A DNA stretch of 34,381 nucleotides, taken from positions 1-34,381 of the forward strand of contig NZ_JAAFGM010000032.1 of NCBI RefSeq assembly GCF_012931985.1. Direction: 5' to 3'. This document shows positions 6,777 to 14,942 of the stretch, in pieces. Position 1 is the first letter of the stretch, and each line of letters starts with the position of its first letter. The notes beneath the pieces were generated by a model. That model searched no databases, had not been told where the DNA came from, and saw only the letters and a program-made list of their open reading frames with translations. Origin of the DNA: Candidatus Roseilinea sp. NK_OTU-006. GTDB lineage: Bacteria; Chloroflexota; Anaerolineae; J036; Brachytrichaceae. Made by a program: the position numbers and the translations under genes.

Positions 6777-9353
6777 TTAATAAAACCGTTCCAGGCGACG
6801 GATGATGCGATCGGCCATCACGGCAGGTCCATAGAGCCGCTCGATATCCTGTGCGGCCTGTTGCCCTTTTCGTGTGCGATCCTCAGGATGCTCGAACACC
6901 CAGCGCATCAGTTCTGCGGCATGCTCAACGTCCGGATCGGCCCACACGTTGCCGGCGCGATACGGGCCATAGTCCTGCTCCAGTTCAACCAGGCGGTAGC
7001 GCACAGGATAACCGTTGTTTTGGTTGAGGAAGTCGCGTGTGCCACCGTAATCCGTGGCGATCACCGGCTTGCCCATCCGCATCGTTTCGGCCACTGTCAA
7101 CCCAAATCCCTCGCTGCGGTGTAATGAGACATAGACATCGGTGAGCTGATATAGGGCGTTAAGGTGTTCTCGGTCTAGTGTTTGCTCGATGAGCGCACCT
7201 TGCACAGAAGCCACTGCCTGGCGCAGACGAGCCTGCCATTCTGGAAAGCGGTGCAAGTGGTTGGCCTTCAAAACCAGATGGGTGTCCTTGAAGTATGGCT
7301 CGAACGCCAGGCGATATGCCTCGACGACGGCGAGCGGATTCTTGCGCTCGGGAATACTGAGCATATCGAAGGCGTATAGGAACACGAACTTGTCTTCAGG
7401 CAGGTTCAACTCGCGCCGGCTCAATAAGGAGGGCGGGCGCAACACGATAGGCACGCCTATTTTCACCACAGGGATAGGGGACACCGCCCCGATAGCTTCC
7501 TGAATGAAAAGGCTACCTGCCCAAATCTCATCCAACTTGTCGAAACGATCAATCCATTCTTCAGGGAAGTGCGCAATTTCCCAGAACCAGAAGCCTATGT
7601 TTTTGCGTCCTTCAATAATGCGAGGGTCTAAGATCTGCTTGATGCTAGCCCAGCCATCGGAATTTACTGAGAACAGGTTAGCAGAGTATGGCGTGCCTTC
7701 TGGCAAGTCAAGCACCGACTTGTCGTTGCGACGAGCCCCATCAGGGTTATCGAGATGTGTGATGGACACAGGATACCCGTGATGTTGAAGCGCGCGAATG
7801 ATGGCTCGCGGTAATTCTCCCACCCCCGTCTCAGCGCTCAGGTAACCCAGCACATTTAGCCCGCGTTGAGCTGAAAAGGAGCGTTCTGGCGAAGAGGCCG
7901 CTGGAGGAGGAACTGCCGGCGCAGCCAACTCAGGATAAAAGAAACGGCGCAGGCGATACAGTCGAGGAATCGCGCATAGGCGCTTGACCCAAGATGCAGC
8001 GCGCAAGCTTAAGAACAACCGTTGCACGATCGGCAGCCTTCCGATGGCGCGGCGCACGCGCAAAGGCAGGCCGGCGATTCTTGCTATGCGCTGCCTTAGG
8101 GCCATTGCGCGCATTTGGTCCGCCGCCAATCGCTGAGTTAGCTCATCGCGCATGCGACCGATGAGGACGTCAGGGATGCAGTGCTCTTTGACGCCTGTGT
8201 TGAGATACCAGGTGATGAACGGCACCCGATGGCGATGGCGAATATCGGGGAAAGCCTGGCGCACATCGAGGCGGTTGAGATAGATCCACTCTGCCAAGCG
8301 GTTGATGGGGGGCTGATGGCTGTCGGCGGCTTGGGTAGCAAAAGCAATACAGTCGTCCAATGAAGCAGAGGCGCTCAGCTCGCCATTTTCAAACGCTTGA
8401 CGCCATAGGTTTCGAGCCACTGAAGGGATTTTCTGGCCGGTGGGCAAGTGGTCAAAAGCAAACGGCCAGCGTTCTGTCTCGATCGCACCATGCTTCAGCA
8501 GCAACGCGTGATAGATTTCAAACAGGCGCGCGCCATCGCCGAGGTCTTCTAGAGACAACTTGTCCAACTCAGGGGGCACATGCCGAGAGATGCGGTCGGG
8601 CGAGCGATGCGAGTAGCCGCTGAAGTGAAAGAACTTCAGCGGGCTATCCTTGACGTAGAACTTGTCGCCGCGCTGAATGATGGGGCGCTCGGAGAGATTC
8701 CAATAGGCCACATTACACCCAGGATCGCGGTGAATCCAGACGCCGTCGAACATCCCCGGCACGAGATCAACCCATCGCTGGTCAACGAATAGATTGCGCG
8801 ACGGATCGGAATAGCCGTGATCAAGCAGCTTTTTGCCCCACCAGTCGAGCAAGCGATCCGTCTCTGCGCTGCGCCGTAAACCGATGAAGCCCAAGTTGTA
8901 GGCGCCGGCGCTCAGCATGGTGCGCTCGCTTGGCGTGCGCTCAAGGCGTTGTGGCTCGACCATGTGGGGGGTAAGGACAACGTTAAATGTGTCGAGCTTT
9001 TGCCAAATTGATTCGATGGATGAAAGAAAGAGAATATCTGGGTCAAAGTAACACAGCTTCGCGAGATCGTACTTTTCAAACAGGTATTGCAGAAAGAAAG
9101 GCTTAACCGCAGTCAGGAGTTCGACAATCGAATACTTAATCGTAAGCTCGGTAAACCGAGGCACGTGCAGGTCTTCGACGAGTATTGTCTCAAATTGCTC
9201 ACGTTGCGGATCGTAGCGTCCCTCTAATCTGTCGCAAAGCAGGCCAAAAACCCGTTCGGCTGGGTGCTGCGCAAGATAGGACTCGGCAAGGATCCGCGCC
9301 TGCGGGAGATAGTTTTTGGCGAAAATAGTGCAAATAGCGCGATCGCTGGTCAC
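6777..9353 (-). CDS. Two-domain glycosyltransferase (GT-A-like plus GT4)
   Basis: An 858-residue fusion. The N-terminal part (about 1-300) starts AICTIFAKNYLPQARILAES and has the metal-binding YFDPDILFL (D104, D106) of GT-A enzymes. It belongs to a group acting on cell-surface glycans. The C-terminal part (about 495-858) is a GT4 enzyme: GYLSAETGVGELPRAII, IGFWFWEIAHFPEEW, then the E-x7-E donor motif in HRSEGFGLTVAETMRMGKPV and YGGTRDFL. A helical linker (about 310-490) joins them. The GTG start follows CAGGAG by six bases. It is transcribed against the preceding genes. GC is clearly lower than in the FG-GAP genes, suggesting separate ancestry. Two successive sugar additions by one polypeptide is the likely role. 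Confidence 0.88.
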   Translation of the reverse strand: MTSDRAICTIFAKNYLPQARILAESYLAQHPAERVFGLLCDRLEGRYDPQREQFETILVEDLHVPRFTELTIKYSIVELLTAVKPFFLQYLFEKYDLAKLCYFDPDILFLSSIESIWQKLDTFNVVLTPHMVEPQRLERTPSERTMLSAGAYNLGFIGLRRSAETDRLLDWWGKKLLDHGYSDPSRNLFVDQRWVDLVPGMFDGVWIHRDPGCNVAYWNLSERPIIQRGDKFYVKDSPLKFFHFSGYSHRSPDRISRHVPPELDKLSLEDLGDGARLFEIYHALLLKHGAIETERWPFAFDHLPTGQKIPSVARNLWRQAFENGELSASASLDDCIAFATQAADSHQPPINRLAEWIYLNRLDVRQAFPDIRHRHRVPFITWYLNTGVKEHCIPDVLIGRMRDELTQRLAADQMRAMALRQRIARIAGLPLRVRRAIGRLPIVQRLFLSLRAASWVKRLCAIPRLYRLRRFFYPELAAPAVPPPAASSPERSFSAQRGLNVLGYLSAETGVGELPRAIIRALQHHGYPVSITHLDNPDGARRNDKSVLDLPEGTPYSANLFSVNSDGWASIKQILDPRIIEGRKNIGFWFWEIAHFPEEWIDRFDKLDEIWAGSLFIQEAIGAVSPIPVVKIGVPIVLRPPSLLSRRELNLPEDKFVFLYAFDMLSIPERKNPLAVVEAYRLAFEPYFKDTHLVLKANHLHRFPEWQARLRQAVASVQGALIEQTLDREHLNALYQLTDVYVSLHRSEGFGLTVAETMRMGKPVIATDYGGTRDFLNQNNGYPVRYRLVELEQDYGPYRAGNVWADPDVEHAAELMRWVFEHPEDRTRKGQQAAQDIERLYGPAVMADRIIRRLERFY

Positions 9354-9442
9354 AAAGTTCTCCTGTGATCCCGCCCTAATTCTCTAAATCAATCAACTCA
9401 CCTGCCCAAATCTCGACGGGAATGGCGATGGGAGAACACCGG

Positions 9443-10213
9443 CTAGAAGATCGTCCAAGATTTTGAATCAAGCGGGTTTTGTCCAACTGGGACATGGGGG
9501 ATCAAGCCATAGGCGATGTGATCTCTGTTGACGCGCTTTTGTGGAGCTTGTGCTTCCACCAAGCAACGCGCCCCCCAGACTTCCACACGCTCGACATGGT
9601 AGCCGAGATCACGGATCATTAGCTCGACGCATTTGGAAGTAAATCCCCAAAAGTTGCTCGTATCCTGATTGGGTTGCTGATAACCCGGCAAACGCTCTGG
9701 GTCTGGGATGAAACGCGCCAAGGGGATATTCGCGAAATCAACGGGCAGATGCTTGTCAATACAATAGGTCTCGACGAATAGTTTATGTTTGGCTAATCCA
9801 GCACAATTGGACAGCAATCGGTAAGGCTCCGAAACGTGATAGAGCAGACCGAGACAGAGCACGATATCGAATTGCCCAAAGCGATCCGCTGTGACGTCAA
9901 GCACATTGATATGGTGGTGAGTTATATCATCTAGCCCGTTGATGAGTTGCAGTAGACCAAAGCCAGAATTGTCTTTATGCCGAAAATCAAAAGCGGTTAC
10001 ACGCGCGCCGCGCTGACGAAGCACAAAACTGAAATAGCCATTTGAAGCGCCCAAGTCAGCCACAGTAACTCCACTCAGGTCTTTAGGAAGATCGAGCTTT
10101 TCAAGCAGAAAAGTAGGATCATAGCTTCCTTGTGTGCGCACGCCCGGGATGACTTCAAAGGCATGATGCCAGGGGTGGCCGGCGATGAGTTGCTTGGCTT
10201 GATCAATGTTCAT
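9443..10213 (-). CDS. Class I SAM methyltransferase, CmoB/DUF1698-like
   Basis: A 256-residue methyltransferase. WHHAFEVIPGVRTQGSYDP near the N-terminus and VADLGASNGYFSFVLRQRGA (SAM-binding motif I) followed by VTAFDF and DIVLCLGLLYHVSEPYRLL are the arrangement seen in CmoB-like proteins (DUF1698). In this context it more likely methylates a sugar or glycan intermediate than tRNA, although that is inference. The ATG at 10211-10213 is preferred because AGGGA lies a few bases upstream; a TTG five codons earlier is also in frame. It is transcribed in the same direction as the 858-residue glycosyltransferase with an 89-base gap and so may share its transcript. Codon and base composition are AT-richer than surrounding genes. 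Confidence 0.85.
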   Translation of the reverse strand: MNIDQAKQLIAGHPWHHAFEVIPGVRTQGSYDPTFLLEKLDLPKDLSGVTVADLGASNGYFSFVLRQRGARVTAFDFRHKDNSGFGLLQLINGLDDITHHHINVLDVTADRFGQFDIVLCLGLLYHVSEPYRLLSNCAGLAKHKLFVETYCIDKHLPVDFANIPLARFIPDPERLPGYQQPNQDTSNFWGFTSKCVELMIRDLGYHVERVEVWGARCLVEAQAPQKRVNRDHIAYGLIPHVPVGQNPLDSKSWTIF

Positions 10214-10329
10214 AGTTCCCTTTTGCAAATTGCGGGTCTACTCTTTTGTGGCACTGTCGGCTCTTCAGACTGTCGTGCAAGATTAACATTATACCTGCTG
10301 CCACTACTCCGATCGAACCTTTGAACGCC

Positions 10330-10716
10330 ATGATCGAACTACCCGGCTATCTGCAAAAGCTGCAAGCGCGTCTGCTGGCCGGCGATCCTGCAGCCCGGCG
10401 AGAGCTGGAGCGCCTGGCCTTGCTGTCTAACCTCCAGGCGCTGGCCGAAGAGGCGACTCAGGCCGGCGCGCTGCGCGAACACCGCTTTGCACCTTCGCTG
10501 CCGTTGATTGGGCGGGCTGTGGCCGCGCTGCGCACGGCGCTGTTTGCCATCACCGCGCGTTGGCCGCTGCGCGTCTTGATCGCACAGCAAACCCAGGTCA
10601 ACCAGGCAACCGCCCGCGCCCTGACCGAGTCGCTCAAGCTGAACGAATATCTGCTGGCGCGCATCGAAGCGTTGGAGGCCCGCGTGACAGAATTGGAGCG
10701 TGCGCGCCATGGATAA
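10330..10716 (+). CDS. Small coiled-coil protein of a glycosyltransferase operon
   Basis: A 128-residue, almost entirely helical protein starting MIELPGYLQKLQARLLAGDP. The middle stretch LPLIGRAVAALRTALFAITA followed by RWPLRVLIAQQT resembles the conserved helical tails often attached to methyltransferases and glycosyltransferases in glycan clusters, here encoded on its own. The C-terminal half (about 85-128) is a charged heptad coiled coil. No enzyme motif and no signal peptide are seen. The stop overlaps the start of the downstream GT4 by eight bases, so the two proteins are probably made together. A scaffold or partner role is inferred. It could also be the detached tail of a lost enzyme. 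Confidence 0.75.
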   Translation: MIELPGYLQKLQARLLAGDPAARRELERLALLSNLQALAEEATQAGALREHRFAPSLPLIGRAVAALRTALFAITARWPLRVLIAQQTQVNQATARALTESLKLNEYLLARIEALEARVTELERARHG

Positions 10717-11914
10717 CGCTGAGCATCCGCACATCGCGTGGTGGTCGCCGTGGCCGCCGGCGCGCAGCGGCATCGCCGAATACAGCGTAGCCTTGCTCGA
10801 CGCACTGCGCCGCGCAGCCAGCATCCAGGTCTTCGTGCGCGATGGGGAGGCAGCGCGGGCGCGCCGGCCCTTCTCCGATATCGCCGTGCTGCCGGCCGGC
10901 GCGTTCCTCGCCGAACACGCTCGGCAGCCCTTCGATGCCGCGGTGTTCCAATTGGGAAACCAGGCCGGCCATGCCTATATGGCCGACGCCTTGCTCAATG
11001 CGCCCTGCCCGCGCGTGGGCGTCTTCCACGACGGCTCGCTGTATCACCTCTATCAGGGCATCTCCCTTTGGCGGCTGCTGCGCGAGATTGGGGCCGAGGA
11101 AGGGTGGATTTCGGCTTGGCGCGCCTGGCGGCGCATGCGCCTGCCAGGCTCAGACAGCTACGCCCACCCGCTCTTGCGGCGCATCGCGCGCGCTTGCCAG
11201 GCCGTGATTGTTCACAGCGCCTACCTTGCCGAGCGCATTCGCAGCCTTGCGCCGGGCGCCCCTGTTGCAGTCGTGCCCTTTGGCACAACGCTCTACGCCG
11301 AGGACGGCGGGCGGTTACAAGCTGAATGCCGGCGCGTCCTCGGCCTGCCCGCAGATGCGGTGATCTTCGGCGTGTTTGGCTATGTGACGGCAGCCAAGCG
11401 GGTTGAGCGGGTGATCGAAGCCTTTGTGCGCAGTGAGGCGCCCGACAGTTGGCTCTTGATTGTCGGCGAGGTCACCCCGCTGGCCCCGCCGGAGGTTCGG
11501 CGTTGGGCCGACGACCCGGCAGCGTGCCGGCAGCGGCGCATTCGCTTCGAGGCGGGGTACTGCACGCCGCTCTACACCTCCCTGGCCATGCAAGCTGTGG
11601 ATGTGGGCGTCACCCTGCGCTTCCCGACTACGGGCGAGACTTCGGCGGTGGTGAGTGAGCTGCTCGGCATGGGCAAGCCCATGATCGTGTCGGATGTGGG
11701 CGCCTTCCGCGAGTTGCCCGCTGCGTGCGCGATCAAGGCGCCCGTGGGAGACGGCGAGATCGAGGCGTTGACAGCCGCCATGCGTGCTTTGGCCAGCGAT
11801 GCCGGCCGGCGCGCCGGCATGGCGGCGGCTGCGCGCGCCTATGGCGTCGAGCGCACTTGGAGCAGGGCAGCGTATCATTACCTTGAATTGATCCGGCGCG
11901 CGCAGACCAGATAG
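10709..11914 (+). CDS. GT4 glycosyltransferase
   Basis: A 401-residue GT-B glycosyltransferase. The N-terminus IAWWSPWPPARSGIAEYSV is the typical glycine-rich acceptor-side loop of GT4 enzymes. VIFGVFGYVTAAKRVERVIE begins the donor domain, and TTGETSAVVSELLGMGKPMI supplies the E-x7-E motif followed by VSDVGAFRELP. The ATG at 10709 is chosen over GTG 10700 because TTGGAG then sits about ten bases upstream. It overlaps the coiled-coil gene by eight bases, and a 58-base gap separates it from the FG-GAP gene downstream. It is probably cytoplasmic or peripheral at the inner membrane and acts on a lipid-linked glycan. Donor sugar unknown. Confidence 0.9.
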   Translation: MDNAEHPHIAWWSPWPPARSGIAEYSVALLDALRRAASIQVFVRDGEAARARRPFSDIAVLPAGAFLAEHARQPFDAAVFQLGNQAGHAYMADALLNAPCPRVGVFHDGSLYHLYQGISLWRLLREIGAEEGWISAWRAWRRMRLPGSDSYAHPLLRRIARACQAVIVHSAYLAERIRSLAPGAPVAVVPFGTTLYAEDGGRLQAECRRVLGLPADAVIFGVFGYVTAAKRVERVIEAFVRSEAPDSWLLIVGEVTPLAPPEVRRWADDPAACRQRRIRFEAGYCTPLYTSLAMQAVDVGVTLRFPTTGETSAVVSELLGMGKPMIVSDVGAFRELPAACAIKAPVGDGEIEALTAAMRALASDAGRRAGMAAAARAYGVERTWSRAAYHYLELIRRAQTR

Positions 11915-11972
11915 CCGTTATCTTGCGCTGCGGTCACGGATTGAAAGAAAATTCAAGTCCGGGAGACAAGCG

Positions 11973-14873
11973 GTGAAGAGCAAAGTGTCAACGTTGAGCC
12001 TGACAGCCCGTTATAACCTGGTAGCCGTGGCGCTGTTGATGCTGGGGATTGGGACGCCGGCGCCAACCAGCCGAGCGGCGTCAACCACCGCGCCGATCGT
12101 CATCAACCTGGGCGGGTCGCGCATCGTGCGCGCCAACCCCGCTGCGGCCGACTTCAACGGCGATGGCTTCAAAGAGCTGGTCGTGCCCACCGACGACGGC
12201 CGGCTGTTTGTCATTGGCTGGAACGGCAGCGCGTGGGCTGTGCTGTGGTCGCGCAACGTGGTGCTGGACATCAACGCTGCCAATCCACCCAATCCGACCA
12301 GCGACACCAGGATCACCTCCGCCGTGGCCGTCGCCGACCTTGACCTGGACGGCAAGCTGGAGATTGTGGTGCCCGCCGGCGGCTTGCCGGAATATCACAA
12401 GAACGGCGGCCTGCTGGTCTATGGCTACAACAGCCCATGGAGCTTCAGCATCCAAGGCGACTGGCCGCAGCCGAAGATTGATCAGGTCGGCGGCGGAACA
12501 GGATTTGGCAATCCCGACGGCTACTGGGATGGCATCTTCTCCAGCGCGGCGCTGGGCGACATTGACGGCGACGGCGATCTGGAGATTGTGTGGGAAGGCG
12601 AAGACCGACGCATCCATGCCTATCACCACACCGGCAGCGTCGTGGCCGGCTGGCCCCTGTATCGCTGGCCGCCTTACCTCGATCCGCTGGCGCGCGGGGG
12701 ACTTTCCTCGCCGGCCATCGGCGACCTGGACGGCGACGGCATTCATGATGTCGTAGTCGGCGGCACCAGCCCGAAATGCATCCCTTCGCCGATTGATGGC
12801 TGTAGCAGCGCGGACTATACCTTGGCGCCGGTGTGGGCGATCCGCGGCGATAGCAGCCTGATCCCCGGCTGGCCGAAATACGTGGGGCAATGGGTAGATT
12901 CGTCGCCGGCCTTGGGCGACCTGGACGGCGACGGCTATCTGGATGTGGTGATAGGCACCGGCCGGCCTGGAATCGCCGGCGCGGGCGGATACAACGTGTT
13001 TGCCTGGAAGCGCGATGGAACACCGCTGCCCGGCTGGCCGCGCCCCACCGCCAACAACATGATGGCGTCGCCGGCGCTGGCCGATTTGGACGGCGGCGGC
13101 TTGGACGTGGTGATCGGGTGCGGCGCAGATGGCGTGGCGAACTGTCCCACCCTGTATGTCTGGCGCGGCAACGGCAGCAACGCGCCCGGCTTTCCCATGA
13201 CGCCGCTGAGCGCCAATTACTGGGATCGCCAGCCTGCGGATGGGCGCCATTCCCCCGTGGTCGCCGATCTAAACGGCGACAATCAGTTTGAGGTGTTGTT
13301 CATCAGCCACAGCTCGGTGGGCATCTCGCTGATCACAGCTTCTGGCGGCAACAGCCCGGATGTGTCGCGCGCCCAGGGGCCGGCCGATGGGGCGTTGTAC
13401 TCTCCGCCTCTGGTGACCGACATTGACAACGACGGCCTGCTGGAGACGATCTTCGCCGGCAGCGTCAACGGCACCAACGGGACCGATGGGCAAGCCGCCG
13501 TGTATATCTGGCAGGAATCCGGCGCGGCGTTGCCGTCGCGCATGCCCTGGCCGATGTACCGCCACGACAACCGGCGCACCGGCAACTATTGCTACACCGA
13601 ACAGCCCCCCGCCCCGCCGAGCGCCGTGAGCGCCACCCCGGCGGTCAACGTATGGAGCAATCAAACCACCGTCAACGCCACCTGGAGCGGCGCAGCCGGT
13701 TACGGCTGCGCCCGCCTGCGCGGCTTCTCGCTGAGCTGGTCGCAGTCGCCATCGGCCGTCCCGGACACTTTGGTGGACACCTTCGCCAACAGTGCGACCA
13801 GCCCGGCCCTGAGCGACGGCGCGTGGTATCTGCACGTTCGCGCCCGCGACGAATGGGGCAACTGGAGCGGCGCGGCGCACTTCGGGCCGTTTTTGATTGA
13901 CACCACGCCGCCGGCTGTGACGGTGCAAGCGCCGGCCGCTGTGCCGGGCGGCAGCGCGCCGGCGGGTTGGAGCGGCGCCGATGCGGGTTCGGGCGTCTTC
14001 AGCTACACCGTGCAGGCGCGCATTGGCGCCGGCGCATGGACGACCTGGCTGGGCAGCGTGCCGGCCGGCACCACTAGCGGCAGCTACGCCCTGGGCAGCA
14101 GCGCCTGCACCACCGTCTCGTTCCGCGCGCGAGCCAGGGACGTAGTCGGCAACCTCGGCGCGTTCAGTGCGCCGGTCACCACCGCCATCGGCAGCGCGCA
14201 TATCATCAGCGGCTGGGTGGTCAACAACCAGGGGCAGCCAGTGTTTAACGCCCAGCTCAGTGCGACCGGGGCCTGCCTCACCCAAAACAGCAACACGCAA
14301 GGACTGGCCCGCGCCTATCTGGCAGCGCCCGGCGCCAGCGACTTAAGCGTGTCGCGCGCCGGCTTTGGCAGCCTGCCTACGCTGTATGTCCGCGGCACAG
14401 GCACGCAGGACACGATTGTGCTGCCTCCGGCCACCAACGTCATCAGCCGCTCGCACTTCGAGGTCGGCGGCGCCTGGGCTTTCAGCGGCAACGCCGGCTA
14501 TACCGCGCAAGCCCACAGCGGCGTGCGCGGAGCCGCCATTACCGGGACGGGCAGCCTTCAGCAAGTGATCAGCAGCGCGCCGGCCGGCGGCGTGCTGTCG
14601 CTGTTGCTCAAGGCGAGCAACGCCGAGCCGGGCGACCTGGTCTCCATCCGCTTAGAGGGCGCCTCTCACACCGTCGCGCTTACCCCTACCCTGGTCGCAG
14701 CCTGGCAACATGTGTGGGAAGACGCGGGCGCGCTGGCCGGTCAGGCCGTCACCCTGACCATCGAGGCAAACGACGCCGGCAACCTCGGACTAATCGTCAT
14801 GGTGGACGAGGTCACGCTAGGACCGACCCTCACAGGCAGCTATCCCATCTATCTGCCGATGGCGCAACGCTGA
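11973..14873 (+). CDS. Secreted FG-GAP/VCBS beta-propeller protein with Ig-like, CarboxypepD_reg-like and C-terminal LP-motif tail
   Basis: A 966-residue exported protein. The signal peptide (about 1-37) ends near TSRAA-STTAP. Residues about 40-540 carry eight calcium-loop repeats of the D-x-(D/N)-x-D-G type (for example ADFNGDGFKELVV, GDIDGDGDLEIVWEGEDRRI, TDIDNDGLLETIF), ending in WPMYRHDNRRTGNY: an integrin-like beta propeller. Two Ig/Fn3-like modules (about 545-735, AWYLHVRARDEWGNWSGAAH), a CarboxypepD_reg-like domain (ISGWVVNNQGQPVFNAQL, about 745-805) and a jelly-roll domain with SHFEVGGAWAFSG (about 820-955) follow. The last residues are YPIYLPMAQR. The GTG start has GGGAG seven bases upstream. 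It is probably a surface or extracellular adhesin or glycan-binding protein. It is a paralogue of the next gene. Confidence 0.88.
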   Translation: MKSKVSTLSLTARYNLVAVALLMLGIGTPAPTSRAASTTAPIVINLGGSRIVRANPAAADFNGDGFKELVVPTDDGRLFVIGWNGSAWAVLWSRNVVLDINAANPPNPTSDTRITSAVAVADLDLDGKLEIVVPAGGLPEYHKNGGLLVYGYNSPWSFSIQGDWPQPKIDQVGGGTGFGNPDGYWDGIFSSAALGDIDGDGDLEIVWEGEDRRIHAYHHTGSVVAGWPLYRWPPYLDPLARGGLSSPAIGDLDGDGIHDVVVGGTSPKCIPSPIDGCSSADYTLAPVWAIRGDSSLIPGWPKYVGQWVDSSPALGDLDGDGYLDVVIGTGRPGIAGAGGYNVFAWKRDGTPLPGWPRPTANNMMASPALADLDGGGLDVVIGCGADGVANCPTLYVWRGNGSNAPGFPMTPLSANYWDRQPADGRHSPVVADLNGDNQFEVLFISHSSVGISLITASGGNSPDVSRAQGPADGALYSPPLVTDIDNDGLLETIFAGSVNGTNGTDGQAAVYIWQESGAALPSRMPWPMYRHDNRRTGNYCYTEQPPAPPSAVSATPAVNVWSNQTTVNATWSGAAGYGCARLRGFSLSWSQSPSAVPDTLVDTFANSATSPALSDGAWYLHVRARDEWGNWSGAAHFGPFLIDTTPPAVTVQAPAAVPGGSAPAGWSGADAGSGVFSYTVQARIGAGAWTTWLGSVPAGTTSGSYALGSSACTTVSFRARARDVVGNLGAFSAPVTTAIGSAHIISGWVVNNQGQPVFNAQLSATGACLTQNSNTQGLARAYLAAPGASDLSVSRAGFGSLPTLYVRGTGTQDTIVLPPATNVISRSHFEVGGAWAFSGNAGYTAQAHSGVRGAAITGTGSLQQVISSAPAGGVLSLLLKASNAEPGDLVSIRLEGASHTVALTPTLVAAWQHVWEDAGALAGQAVTLTIEANDAGNLGLIVMVDEVTLGPTLTGSYPIYLPMAQR

Positions 14874-14942
14874 GCAGCACACCGCCGGAACACGCTCAGT
14901 CGTGATTCGCCGGTTCAGAAATTACGTTGAGGTAGTTCATAG

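Noticed and set aside
9354-9442. Terminator or RNA gene between the methyltransferase and fusion glycosyltransferase
   Set aside because: No stable inverted repeat followed by a T-run was found in these 89 bases.
12081-13250. 389-codon minus-strand open frame
   Set aside because: Antisense to the propeller repeats; its apparent repeats (such as VAVQVA) merely mirror the Asp-rich calcium loops.
13269-14300. 343-codon minus-strand open frame
   Set aside because: Antisense shadow of the FG-GAP gene, low complexity, no motif.
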